Origin: Leptospira_A soteropolitanensis | GTDB lineage: Bacteria > Spirochaetota > Leptospiria > Leptospirales > Leptospiraceae | Assembly (NCBI RefSeq): GCF_026151335.1 | Contig: NZ_JAMQPP010000004.1 | Direction: 5' to 3' (one strand) | DNA: 64,000 bases | In this document: piece by piece, positions 26,132 to 34,919 of the stretch | Position numbering within the stretch: the first letter of the stretch is position 1 | How the letters are laid out: each line of letters begins with the position of its first letter | The notes under the pieces: model-generated | The model's input: only the letters and a program-made list of their open reading frames with translations | Database searches by the model: none | What the model was told of the DNA's origin: nothing | Position numbers and translations under genes: made by a program

Positions 26132-27817
26132 GTGGAAGAAAAAGAATCTAAAGAAATCCTCTCAAGGATACAAACTATGGAAAGGGAACTTTCTTTTCTA
26201 AAAGAAAGAGTCCTAACTCTCACGAGTGCGCAACCTCCCCAAAAATCGGTTCCCACTGTTCCTAAACCAGTTCCTACCCAAATCCACCAAACAGATGTTT
26301 CTTTGGAAGAAGGACCTAATTGGTTTGTTCAGTGGATCGGTGAAAATTTATTTGTTAAGTTAGGAGTGTTTTCACTTCTAGTGGCAACCATTTGGTTTTT
26401 CTATTTAGCCATTGAAGAATATTGGATCAATGAATCTGTCCGCATTTGGATTGGACTTATCTCAGCCATCCCGATACTCTTCTATGGATTTCGTGTTAGG
26501 CATTCAAGGCCTTACCTTTCGCCAAGCCTTATTGGACTTGGAATCGCTGTTTTATTTTCAGCATACTATTCTGGATATCTCTGGTATGATCTTTATTCTA
26601 CAGAAGTTTGTTTTGTGGGACTACTCATTCTCAGTTTAACCACAGTCGCCTTATCGCATGCCGAAAAAAGTGAAGTATTATTTGGATTTGCCTCTCTCGG
26701 TGCATTTTCAGTTCCCCTTCTTTTGTCGACGGGTCAAAACTCATATCCGTTCCTATTCACATACTTACTCCTTTGGAATTTTCTTTTTTTCTGGGTAAGA
26801 AAGGATAAAGATTGGAAGGTAATTCCATTAATACTTCTTCTAGCAAACCACCTAATCTTTGCTGGATGGGCAAACGAAAAATTAGAGGAAGCAAAACCTT
26901 TTTTTCCCATCATATTCCAACTAGGAATTTTTGTTTTATTTTTATTACGTGATTTCCAAACATTAGAATCGAAAAAATCCAAAGATCAGGTTCTTACCCT
27001 TGTTACCATTGGATTTACGTTAGGTTTAGGATTTTTACAATCATATTGGGCTTTTTCGATTTTTTATCCTATCGCAAAGCCTTTTTTACTGACACTCATT
27101 CTGATTCTATTTTATGGTCTGTATGAACGTTCCATTCGGCGGACAGAACTTAATTTAGAAAAGAAAAAACTCTATGATTTGATTGGTCTTTTCGGACTAC
27201 CTTTTATAGTCAGTTTGATTGTCATCGGCACTACAGGAAAATTTTTGGCTTTTAGCCTAATCAGTTTTGCATTTCTTGTCACTGTTGCCTCAACTTACTC
27301 CAAACAACTGTATATGTATTTTGCTGCATTCCCTGTTTGGTTTTTTGCCCTATTTTATATCTTTGCTTTCACCTATCGCTCTCAGAACGAAATCCCTTTC
27401 CTAAATGGTCGTTTTTTGGTGTTTGCAACAGGTTCAGCGTATTTAGTACTTTCTTACCTCTATAGTAGAAAGTTTTCAGAACTATCCAAATTATTTTTAT
27501 ATGCAGCTTATCCATATTGGTTACTCGGAACCTTTGTTGAAATTTATTTAGGATTTCCAGAAGAGAAACAATTGTTTCTCTATACTCTGAGTTTAATTCT
27601 CTACGGGCTCATCGCATTGTCCGTTGGATTTGGAAAAAAAATTCAATCGTTAAGGTATGTCGGATTTGGATCTTTAGCTCTTGTCATCATAAAATTCTAT
27701 CTTTATGATTTTTGGAATTTGAGTTTGGGTTATCGAATTTTGGCAGGTTTATTTTTAGGCATCACTCTCATCGTTACAGGAACGTTATACAATCATTTCA
27801 AGAAGGAAACAAAATGA
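26132..27817 (+). CDS. DUF2339-like polytopic membrane protein
   Basis: 561 residues: an N-terminal coiled coil (EILSRIQTMERELSFLKERV), a proline-rich linker, then about 14-15 membrane helices. The block GPNWFVQWIGENLFVKLGVFSLLVATIWF resembles the start of DUF2339 membrane proteins. Function of that family is not established. The frame begins at a GTG; an ATG at 26177 is an alternative start. Its stop overlaps the next gene by 4 bases. In other bacteria DUF2339 and DUF3999 genes are neighbours, which supports both calls. Confidence 0.72.
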   Translation: MEEKESKEILSRIQTMERELSFLKERVLTLTSAQPPQKSVPTVPKPVPTQIHQTDVSLEEGPNWFVQWIGENLFVKLGVFSLLVATIWFFYLAIEEYWINESVRIWIGLISAIPILFYGFRVRHSRPYLSPSLIGLGIAVLFSAYYSGYLWYDLYSTEVCFVGLLILSLTTVALSHAEKSEVLFGFASLGAFSVPLLLSTGQNSYPFLFTYLLLWNFLFFWVRKDKDWKVIPLILLLANHLIFAGWANEKLEEAKPFFPIIFQLGIFVLFLLRDFQTLESKKSKDQVLTLVTIGFTLGLGFLQSYWAFSIFYPIAKPFLLTLILILFYGLYERSIRRTELNLEKKKLYDLIGLFGLPFIVSLIVIGTTGKFLAFSLISFAFLVTVASTYSKQLYMYFAAFPVWFFALFYIFAFTYRSQNEIPFLNGRFLVFATGSAYLVLSYLYSRKFSELSKLFLYAAYPYWLLGTFVEIYLGFPEEKQLFLYTLSLILYGLIALSVGFGKKIQSLRYVGFGSLALVIIKFYLYDFWNLSLGYRILAGLFLGITLIVTGTLYNHFKKETK

Positions 27818-29052
27818 AGTTCAAATATTTACTCCCTATTCTATTATTTTTTACAATTACAACCCAGGTGACAAGTAGACCACTTGCGATTCAAAACTTT
27901 AAATACAAAAAGGAATTAAAAATCTCAAACAATCTTTCCCCTAATGGAGTTGTAAAACTCATGTTAGATGAAGATATTTATAAACATTCTTATTACGGAG
28001 ATTTACGATTAACATACAACGGTGAAATTATACCTTATCATATCCAAAATGCGGAAGAAATTTCCAAAAACACAGAAAAAGTAAAACCGGAATTATTATT
28101 TTCCAAAAAAGATGATTTGGAGATTTACGTATTGGAACTTCCCAAACTACCGGAAGGAATGAACTACACCAAACTCTCTGTATCTAGTGCCTATGACTAC
28201 GAAACATCCATCACTCTTAAGTTAGGTGACAATCCAAATCAATTTACAGATTCCAAATCTGTATTTCTTTATAAGTATGGAAATCAAACCTCAGGTGAAA
28301 TCGATTTAGGAAATACAAAACATCGTTTTGTTCGTCTGGAAGCAGAACCTGGCTCCGATCTAAAATTTCCGTCCGCATTTCGAGCCAAACAGAACAAAAA
28401 TTTGTATTACGAAAAAACACATACAGTGACTGATCCAGTCCTTACTGAAGACCATTGTCAGTTTTTATTTCCCAATGAGCCTAAGTCCGCTTTTCAAATT
28501 CTGAAATTACATTTTGAAGAAGATAATTGGGAAAGAAAGGTAACCGTTCGAGGAAAAATCAACAAAAAAGAATGGGAAACTGTATTTGACGGAACTGTCA
28601 CTCATAACAAATCAGACGGGACTTATACAGAAATACCACTTTCTCAAACGATTACCTCTGAATTTGAAATTCAGATTTATGATGGAGAAAACGAAACCCT
28701 TCACCTAAAAGAAGTAATCTCCGTTCAACCATTAGAAGAAATATATTTTTACGCAAACGCAGATGGTTCCAAAGATGGGTATGCGCTGTATTACGGAAAC
28801 TCTTACCAATGGCCGCCAAGTTTTGATCCTTACTCTTACCCATCCGGTGAAGAAACAAAAACACCTGAAGTAAAAATGGGAACTCTCCTTGCAGAATCAG
28901 AAAATCCCGACTTTAGTTTTAGTATCCTCTACCCGCCGATTTCTGGATATCTGGCAACCGGGTTCTTTTACTTAGGAGTGCTGGCTTTGTTGTATCTTTT
29001 ATTTTCTATTTTAAAGAATAAACGAGCCGTTCTCACTGAATCCGAATCATAA
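27814..29052 (+). CDS. DUF3999-like exported protein with C-terminal anchor
   Basis: 412 residues with a signal peptide (MKFKYLLPILLFFTITTQVTS), a large beta-rich exported region, and one C-terminal membrane helix (ATGFFYLGVLALLYLLFSIL) followed by a short cytoplasmic tail. The order of features and the linkage to the DUF2339-like gene fit DUF3999. The ATG at 27814 overlaps the upstream stop as ATGA, which decides the start. No enzyme motif is visible. The pair probably forms an envelope complex of unknown role. Confidence 0.68.
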   Translation: MKFKYLLPILLFFTITTQVTSRPLAIQNFKYKKELKISNNLSPNGVVKLMLDEDIYKHSYYGDLRLTYNGEIIPYHIQNAEEISKNTEKVKPELLFSKKDDLEIYVLELPKLPEGMNYTKLSVSSAYDYETSITLKLGDNPNQFTDSKSVFLYKYGNQTSGEIDLGNTKHRFVRLEAEPGSDLKFPSAFRAKQNKNLYYEKTHTVTDPVLTEDHCQFLFPNEPKSAFQILKLHFEEDNWERKVTVRGKINKKEWETVFDGTVTHNKSDGTYTEIPLSQTITSEFEIQIYDGENETLHLKEVISVQPLEEIYFYANADGSKDGYALYYGNSYQWPPSFDPYSYPSGEETKTPEVKMGTLLAESENPDFSFSILYPPISGYLATGFFYLGVLALLYLLFSILKNKRAVLTESES

Positions 29053-29067
29053 AATACACCAACATCT

Positions 29068-29095
29068 GACTCACGAAAAAAACTTTTCGTGAGTC
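29068..29095. terminator. Perfect 12-bp hairpin between convergent genes
   Basis: GACTCACGAAAA (29068-29079) and TTTTCGTGAGTC (29084-29095) pair perfectly around the loop AAAC. It lies 16 bases after the DUF3999-like stop and 60 bases after the alkB stop on the other strand, so it can end both transcripts. The flanking T-run is poor; the A/T pairs at the stem top partly substitute. Confidence 0.6.
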
Positions 29096-29155
29096 CATTT
29101 AGTAGAAAACGATTGTTACAAAAAGATAATCCTAAGTACAAAATTTGAATTAGAT

Positions 29156-30238
29156 TCAAATAGAATTTTTCTTTTCCCAGGATTCTAAAATAGGATTCAT
29201 CATGGAAAACCAAAGTGGTGGAACAAGAGCAATTAAAATCATCACTTCGTAACCATAGGGCAACTGAGGGGCATTATCGAAATGGCGAAGTGTTTGGTAT
29301 CTTCTCCCTGCATTGGCATGGTGATCTGAATGCCTTTGTAATTGAAACAAAAGTGCGTTAGAAACAAAATAGTTTTGGTTCCAAGAATGGATCGGTAACA
29401 CTTTCTCAAATTTTCCTTCCGTATTTTGATTTCGTTTCAATCCATAATGTTCAATATAGTTAGTAAGTTCTAAAAGGGAAAACGCAACAAAGGATTGCAA
29501 AAGTAAAAACCCAAGTATTTCTATGCGGAATCCTTCTCCACTCCCAATAGATCCCCAAACCACCATAGTTGTTAAAAAAAGTAAAGTGATGACCATATAC
29601 CAAATCATCTCGTTTCTAAAATGAATGACACCAAGTCCCAACTTAGATAAACGTTTTTTCTCCAATTCCCAGGCAGATTGAAAAGCACCAAAGACTGTTT
29701 GTGGATAAAACTGATAGAACGACTGATTTTTTCGTGAAGTGGCAGGATCACCTGGAGTTGAAACATTTGTATGATGACCTCTGTTGTGTTCTATATAAAA
29801 ATGCATATAACAAACTGTCATATAAATCAATTTTGAAAGGAACTGTTCATAACGGGTGTTTTTATGACCAAGTTCATGCCCTACCGTAATTCCAACGCCA
29901 CCGGTAACAATACCCACAGCGAGTGCAAAGAGGAAAAACTCTGTAGTTGTGTGAGGGAAAAAACTAATTCGGTAAACAGACCATATTACAAATATTAGCT
30001 GAACATAGGCCCAAATTTCTGTTAAATAGCGAAAATAAGAATCGTTTTGCAATTCTAAAAAATATTTTTTAGAAGGATTCGATTCATCTTTCCCAATCAG
30101 GAAATCAAGAACAGGTAAAACGATAAAAACAGTGATAGGAACAACAAGATAACTGATTCCCCCAACTGTTTCGGCCCACACGGTAAGAACCGGCAAAATA
30201 TAACAAAGTAAAAAACTAAGTCGTTTTGTTAGAGTCAT
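29156..30238 (-). CDS. alkB: Alkane 1-monooxygenase (AlkB-type di-iron membrane hydroxylase)
   Basis: Hydroxylates the terminal carbon of medium or long alkyl chains using O2 and electrons from rubredoxin. 360 residues, six hydrophobic segments, and all histidine motifs of the family: GHELGHKN, EHNRGHHTN, the HYG motif in NYIEHYGLKR, and QRHSDHHANAGRRYQTLRH. No rubredoxin or rubredoxin reductase gene is adjacent. A TetR regulator lies 12 bases upstream on the same strand, so the two are probably one transcript under the operator at 30821-30850. Confidence 0.92.
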   Translation of the reverse strand: MTLTKRLSFLLCYILPVLTVWAETVGGISYLVVPITVFIVLPVLDFLIGKDESNPSKKYFLELQNDSYFRYLTEIWAYVQLIFVIWSVYRISFFPHTTTEFFLFALAVGIVTGGVGITVGHELGHKNTRYEQFLSKLIYMTVCYMHFYIEHNRGHHTNVSTPGDPATSRKNQSFYQFYPQTVFGAFQSAWELEKKRLSKLGLGVIHFRNEMIWYMVITLLFLTTMVVWGSIGSGEGFRIEILGFLLLQSFVAFSLLELTNYIEHYGLKRNQNTEGKFEKVLPIHSWNQNYFVSNALLFQLQRHSDHHANAGRRYQTLRHFDNAPQLPYGYEVMILIALVPPLWFSMMNPILESWEKKNSI

Positions 30239-30250
30239 AAAATTTTCTCC

Positions 30251-30808
30251 TTATTCTTTATTTTGGAACAATACCTTCAAGTTCTCCAATCCTTCAAAAA
30301 GTTCTGGCCAATTTGTTTTTTCCGTGGCTTTATTTTTTAAAAACAATGCTCCAAGAAAAAATGATAAAAAAGCCTTTCCACTCATCGTATTGGCATTGGT
30401 TGGAAAGAATCGATCCAAAGCCGTTCGATATGTAGTAAAAGAATCTTCCACCAAAAGCGAAAGTTCATTGGAATCACTAAGGTGCCTCTTTACATCCACA
30501 GCCAGTAACATCAGGTTCAAAAAATGATCTTCTCGCGTAGCGACAAAATTCATTATATCCGAAAGACCTGAGTGACTCTCAGATAGTTCGGTGATCTCTT
30601 TTGCATCAATTGCCACAAGTTGTTTTACCATCGACGCAAAGAGAATCTCCTTGGTCGGAAAATAATGGTAAAGAGTTCCTGTAGAAACTCCCAATTCCTT
30701 GGATAGTTCCCGCATCGAAACCGATGACACACCTCTCGTCACAAAGATAGGCATACACTTGGTCAAAAGTTCTGCCCGGTAGAGATCATGATCGACTATC
30801 TTTGGCAT
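30251..30808 (-). CDS. TetR-family transcriptional regulator
   Basis: 185 residues. The N-terminal helix-turn-helix is clear (SVSMRELSKELGVSTGTLYHYFPTKEILFASM); the C-terminal ligand domain is divergent, as usual in the family. It is the first gene of a two-gene unit with alkB and probably represses its own promoter, releasing DNA when it binds an alkane, fatty acid or similar ligand. The ligand is an inference from the neighbour only. Confidence 0.9.
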   Translation of the reverse strand: MPKIVDHDLYRAELLTKCMPIFVTRGVSSVSMRELSKELGVSTGTLYHYFPTKEILFASMVKQLVAIDAKEITELSESHSGLSDIMNFVATREDHFLNLMLLAVDVKRHLSDSNELSLLVEDSFTTYRTALDRFFPTNANTMSGKAFLSFFLGALFLKNKATEKTNWPELFEGLENLKVLFQNKE

Positions 30809-30820
30809 CGGAAAAATCCC

Positions 30821-30850
30821 TTATTTATATCAAACAATCGATATAAATAA
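30821..30850. promoter_or_regulatory. Candidate TetR operator upstream of tetR-alkB
   Basis: A perfect 11-bp inverted repeat, TTATTTATATC (30821-30831) and GATATAAATAA (30840-30850), separated by 8 bases. It ends 12 bases before the regulator's start codon, where a repressor would block transcription of its own operon. Total size of 30 bp fits a TetR dimer pair or an extended dimer site. Confidence 0.65.
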
Positions 30851-30946
30851 ATACTTTCAACATGAAATGTCCAATCTTTTTTCCCAATTACAACTGATTC
30901 CCAAATCTTATGTTTTTTTTTCATGGAACTCTAGTCCTTCCCCTAG

Positions 30947-30976
30947 CCCAAATCTCCTTAACCTAGGATTTTTGGG
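30947..30976. repeat. Symmetric imperfect hairpin in the tetR/DUF1499 gap
   Basis: CCCAAA, TC, TCCT, loop TAACCT, AGGA, TT, TTTGGG: a 10-bp stem with one symmetric 2x2 internal loop. The gap of about 287 bases (30809-31095) is otherwise without a recognisable gene, tRNA or riboswitch. The role is unknown; it lies about 120 bases before the lipoprotein gene. Confidence 0.35.
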
Positions 30977-31095
30977 GAACAGGCACCAGTAAGAAGTAAG
31001 GAAGGGAAAGTTCAAGCGAGAAAAGACAGGCGATTTTTATGACTATTTGGAAACAGGACCCGTCCAATCAGATAAACCTCAAGAGAATGTATCCA

Positions 31096-31545
31096 ATGAA
31101 CCAAAAATTCCAGATGCTCTTTCCGATAGCCCTTCTTGCATTTTTATTAGCCTGTACCGGAACCAGGCCAAGTTTTTTAGGTGTTAAGTCAGAGAAATTG
31201 GCTGAATGCCCAGGAACTCCTAACTGCATTAGCAGTTTTGCAAATCCCACAGACAAAGAACACTATAGAAGCCCGCTTCCCTACAAGAAACCTTTAAAAG
31301 AAGCAGTCCAAATATTAAAAAGAAAATTAGAGCTTTCACCACGTACAAAAATCATCGAAGAAAATCCGAATTACATTTATGCAGAATTCACATCACTTAT
31401 CATGCGTTATGTGGATGATGTAGAATTTTATTTTGATGAAAAAAATAAACTCTTACACTTTCGGTCTGCATCGCGGCTGGGAAAATCAGACTTAGGTGTG
31501 AATCGAAAGCGAATTGAGTCCATACTGAAAGATTTAGAAATTTAA
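31096..31545 (+). CDS. DUF1499-family lipoprotein
   Basis: About 149 residues: a lipoprotein signal with lipobox LLAC (FPIALLAFLLACTG), then a DUF1499 domain recognisable from CPGTPNCISSFA, YIYAEFTSLIMRYVDDVEFYFD and FRSASRLGKSDLGVNRKRIE. The function of this family is unknown. The frame opens at 31039, but only the ATG at 31096 has an AAGAG site at a usable distance (10 bases) and directly precedes the signal peptide; the ATG at 31087 is the alternative. It converges on carB. Confidence 0.82.
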   Translation: MNQKFQMLFPIALLAFLLACTGTRPSFLGVKSEKLAECPGTPNCISSFANPTDKEHYRSPLPYKKPLKEAVQILKRKLELSPRTKIIEENPNYIYAEFTSLIMRYVDDVEFYFDEKNKLLHFRSASRLGKSDLGVNRKRIESILKDLEI

Positions 31546-31578
31546 CAGATAGTTAAATTCCTAAACCCCAAGTTCCAT

Positions 31579-34500
31579 TTACTTTTTTTGGTGTCCACTG
31601 TGGATTTCCTGTAGGGAATTCACAGAAAAACCTTTATCCTTCATCTCCACCAAACCATGAATGAGGGCTCTTGCTGCTTGCGAAGTAGTCAAACAAGGCA
31701 CCTTATATTTAATCGCTGCTTGGCGGATCGTAAACGCATTTTCGCGGGTGACTCTTGACAAAGGAGTATTGATGATCAAATGAATTTTTTTCTCTTTGAT
31801 ATAATCAATCACGTTCGGAAAATACCCATCATAAATTTTGTTAATTTTACTAGATAGAATTCCATTGTCAGAAAGAAATTTATGAGTTCCTTCTGTGGCG
31901 ATAATATTATAACCTAAATTGGATAATGATCTTACCGACTCGAGTAACTCCTTTTTAGTTTTATCATTGATAGTCACAAAAACAGTTCCGTGTTTAGGTG
32001 GTTCTTCACCCGCCATGATCTGTGCTTTGACAAATGCTTCCCCTTTTGTGGTTGCAACACCCATCACTTCTCCGGTGGATCTCATCTCTGGTCCAAGGAT
32101 GGTATCAACACCAGGAAACTTACTAAATGGTAAAACCGCTTCTTTCACAGTGATCATAGGAGCAGAAAAACGTTTTCCTAATTTAAAAGAAGACAAAGAT
32201 TCCCCTAACATCAACCTTACGGCAATTTTTACGACTGGAATTCCAATTGATTTGGCAACAAAAGGAACAGTTCTTGATGCACGAGGATTCACTTCCAATA
32301 CATACAAAGTTTCTTCTTTGATTGCATATTGAACGTTAATGAGTCCCTTTACATTTAATTCCAAAGCCAAACGGTAAGTGGCTTCTTCAATTTCTTGTAA
32401 CATTCGTTGAGAAATGGATTGTGGGGGTAATACACAAGCTGAGTCACCAGAGTGAATTCCTGCCTCTTCAATATGTTCCATGATTCCTGCAATGAACACA
32501 TCCTTTCCATCACAAAGAGCATCTACGTCGACTTCGGTCGCATCTTGTAAAAAAGAATCTACAAGAAGTGGTCTGTCTTCAGATACCTCTTCTGCTTCTT
32601 CCATGTATTTATCGAGTTCTGACTCTTCGTTTACAATTAACATGGCCCTTCCACCTAACACATAGGAAGGTCTCACAAGAACAGGATAACCGATTTTTCG
32701 TGCAATCTCTCTGGCTTTGTCTTTGGAGGCGGCAATTCCATTTTCAGGTGATTTTAAATTTAGTTTCTCTAAAACTTCTGCAAAACGTTTTCTGTCTTCT
32801 GCACGGTCGATGGAGTCGGGACTAGTTCCAAGAATTGGAACTCCCCTTTTTTCCAATGATTTAGCTAATTTTAAAGGAGTTTGACCACCTAACTGAACAA
32901 TAACGCCATCAGGTTTTTCTTTTTTGAAAATTGCCATTACGTCTTCAAGACTTAAAGGTTCAAAATACAACCTGTCAGAAGTATCATAGTCTGTGGAAAC
33001 TGTTTCTGGATTGGAGTTGACCATGATGGATTCAACTCCTGCTTCCTGTAAGGAAAAGGAAGCATGGCAACAACAATAATCGAATTCAATTCCTTGCCCA
33101 ATACGGTTTGGACCACCACCGAGGATCATCACTTTCTTTTTCGAAGTGACATCAGCTTCATCCTCTTCGTCATAAGAGGAATACATATAAGGCGTAAAAG
33201 CTTCAAATTCCCCGGCACACGTATCAATTCGTTTATAGACTGGGTGGATGTTTTTTTCTTCTAAATATTTTTCGATTGACTCTTCTTCCTCACGAAGAGT
33301 TTTTTCCACTTTGGCTTTTGTAATTTCGATAGCAGCTCCGCTTCGAACTTGAGATAAGATTTGTTCTTCTTTATTTAGAAATGCAAGTTGGCGGTTTGAA
33401 AAACCTGCCTTCTTCATTTCTTCAATCATCGTTTTTCCTTCTTTTCGAAACCGATTCTCTAATTGGAATAACTCTTCAAATTGATAGAGAAACCAAGGAT
33501 CAATTTTACAAATTTCGAAAATTTCTTCGACGCTCATTCCAAAATCAAAAGCCATTTTTACATAAAAAATGCGTTTGTCAGTAGGACGTTTTACTTTTGC
33601 AGTAAGCCAAGTTTTTCTTTCTTCTTTCGGAATCGATTCCCATTCCAAAAGTTCTTTTAAATAACCATCACTGCCAAATCCAAATCGGTCGGTTTCCAAG
33701 GAACGAAGAGCTTTCTGAAAACTTTCTTTGAAGTTACGACCAATGGCCATTGCTTCCCCAACAGCTTTCATTTGAACTCCTAAGGTATTATCGGAACCAG
33801 GGAATTTTTCAAAGGCAAACCGAGGAATCTTAGTCACTACATAATCGATGGATGGTTCGAAACTGGCCGGAGTCACTCGAGTAATATCATTTCGTATCTC
33901 ATCTAAAGTGTATCCTATCGATAACAATGCGGCAATTTTTGCAATGGGGAAACCAGTTGCTTTAGATGCCAAAGCGGAGGATCTAGATACACGGGGATTC
34001 ATCTCGATAACAATGACATCTCCATTCTCTGGATTTACGGCAAACTGAATGTTCGAACCCCCAGTTTCGACTCCAATCTCTCTAATGATATCGATCGACA
34101 TATCGCGAAGACGTTGGTATTCTCTATCACTTAACGTTTGTTGTGGGGCAACTGTAATAGAATCTCCTGTATGAACACCCATTGGATCTAAATTTTCGAT
34201 AGAACAAATGATGACTACGTTATCGGCCAGATCTCGCATCACTTCTAACTCGAACTCTTTCCATCCCATAACCGATTCTTCAACTAATATCTGTGAGATG
34301 GGGGATGCAGATAAACCTTTCTGCGCAATTTCTTCGAATTCCGACTCTTCGTAACAAGTTCCACCACCTGTTCCCCCTAAGGTAAAGGCAGGTCGAATGA
34401 TGATAGGAAATCCAATTTCGTCTTTTGCTTTTCTTGCGGCATCCATATCGGAAACCATAAAGGATTTTGCGACCCGGATTCCCAGTTTTTCCATCGCTTG

Positions 34501-34899
34501 TTTGAAAAGTTCTCTATCTTCTGCTTTACGGATGGCGTCTACTTTCGCACCGATTAACTCTACATTGTATTTTTCTAAAACACCTTCTTTATGAAGAGCC
34601 AATGCTAAGTTGAGAGCCGTTTGTCCACCTACGGTTGGTAAGATGGCATCTGGTTTTTCTTTTTTTATAATTTTTTCGAGTACCGGAACCGTGAGTGGTT
34701 CGATGTAAGTTGCATCGGCAAGATCAGGATCCGTCATAATGGTTGCCGGATTGGAATTTACGAGAATGACTCGTATCCCTTTTTCTCGTAGGGCTTTGGT
34801 AGCTTGCGTTCCTGAGTAGTCAAATTCACATGCCTGCCCGATGACGATTGGCCCGGATCCGATGATCAAAATTGATTTTAAGTCGTTACGTTGCGGCAT
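31579..34899 (-). CDS. carB: Carbamoyl-phosphate synthase large subunit
   Basis: Makes carbamoyl phosphate for pyrimidines and arginine from bicarbonate, ATP and ammonia supplied by CarA. 1106 residues with the internal duplication: two ATP-grasp halves, the first with GSGPIVIGQACEFDYSGTQA and RPAFTLGGTGGG, the second with GGGPNRIGQGIEFDYCC and RPSYVLGGRAM, then an MGS-like allosteric domain (LGYNIIATEGTHKFL). Slightly longer than the E. coli subunit (1073). carA is not adjacent. The upstream gene on the same strand is the sulfatase-fold protein, 20 bases away. Confidence 0.96.
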   Translation of the reverse strand: MPQRNDLKSILIIGSGPIVIGQACEFDYSGTQATKALREKGIRVILVNSNPATIMTDPDLADATYIEPLTVPVLEKIIKKEKPDAILPTVGGQTALNLALALHKEGVLEKYNVELIGAKVDAIRKAEDRELFKQAMEKLGIRVAKSFMVSDMDAARKAKDEIGFPIIIRPAFTLGGTGGGTCYEESEFEEIAQKGLSASPISQILVEESVMGWKEFELEVMRDLADNVVIICSIENLDPMGVHTGDSITVAPQQTLSDREYQRLRDMSIDIIREIGVETGGSNIQFAVNPENGDVIVIEMNPRVSRSSALASKATGFPIAKIAALLSIGYTLDEIRNDITRVTPASFEPSIDYVVTKIPRFAFEKFPGSDNTLGVQMKAVGEAMAIGRNFKESFQKALRSLETDRFGFGSDGYLKELLEWESIPKEERKTWLTAKVKRPTDKRIFYVKMAFDFGMSVEEIFEICKIDPWFLYQFEELFQLENRFRKEGKTMIEEMKKAGFSNRQLAFLNKEEQILSQVRSGAAIEITKAKVEKTLREEEESIEKYLEEKNIHPVYKRIDTCAGEFEAFTPYMYSSYDEEDEADVTSKKKVMILGGGPNRIGQGIEFDYCCCHASFSLQEAGVESIMVNSNPETVSTDYDTSDRLYFEPLSLEDVMAIFKKEKPDGVIVQLGGQTPLKLAKSLEKRGVPILGTSPDSIDRAEDRKRFAEVLEKLNLKSPENGIAASKDKAREIARKIGYPVLVRPSYVLGGRAMLIVNEESELDKYMEEAEEVSEDRPLLVDSFLQDATEVDVDALCDGKDVFIAGIMEHIEEAGIHSGDSACVLPPQSISQRMLQEIEEATYRLALELNVKGLINVQYAIKEETLYVLEVNPRASRTVPFVAKSIGIPVVKIAVRLMLGESLSSFKLGKRFSAPMITVKEAVLPFSKFPGVDTILGPEMRSTGEVMGVATTKGEAFVKAQIMAGEEPPKHGTVFVTINDKTKKELLESVRSLSNLGYNIIATEGTHKFLSDNGILSSKINKIYDGYFPNVIDYIKEKKIHLIINTPLSRVTRENAFTIRQAAIKYKVPCLTTSQAARALIHGLVEMKDKGFSVNSLQEIHSGHQKK

Positions 34900-34919
34900 A
34901 GTTTCCTCTTTTTTCCTAT

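Noticed and set aside
31919..32332. 137-residue open frame opposite carB
   Set aside because: It mirrors conserved CarB codons; no domain or start signal.
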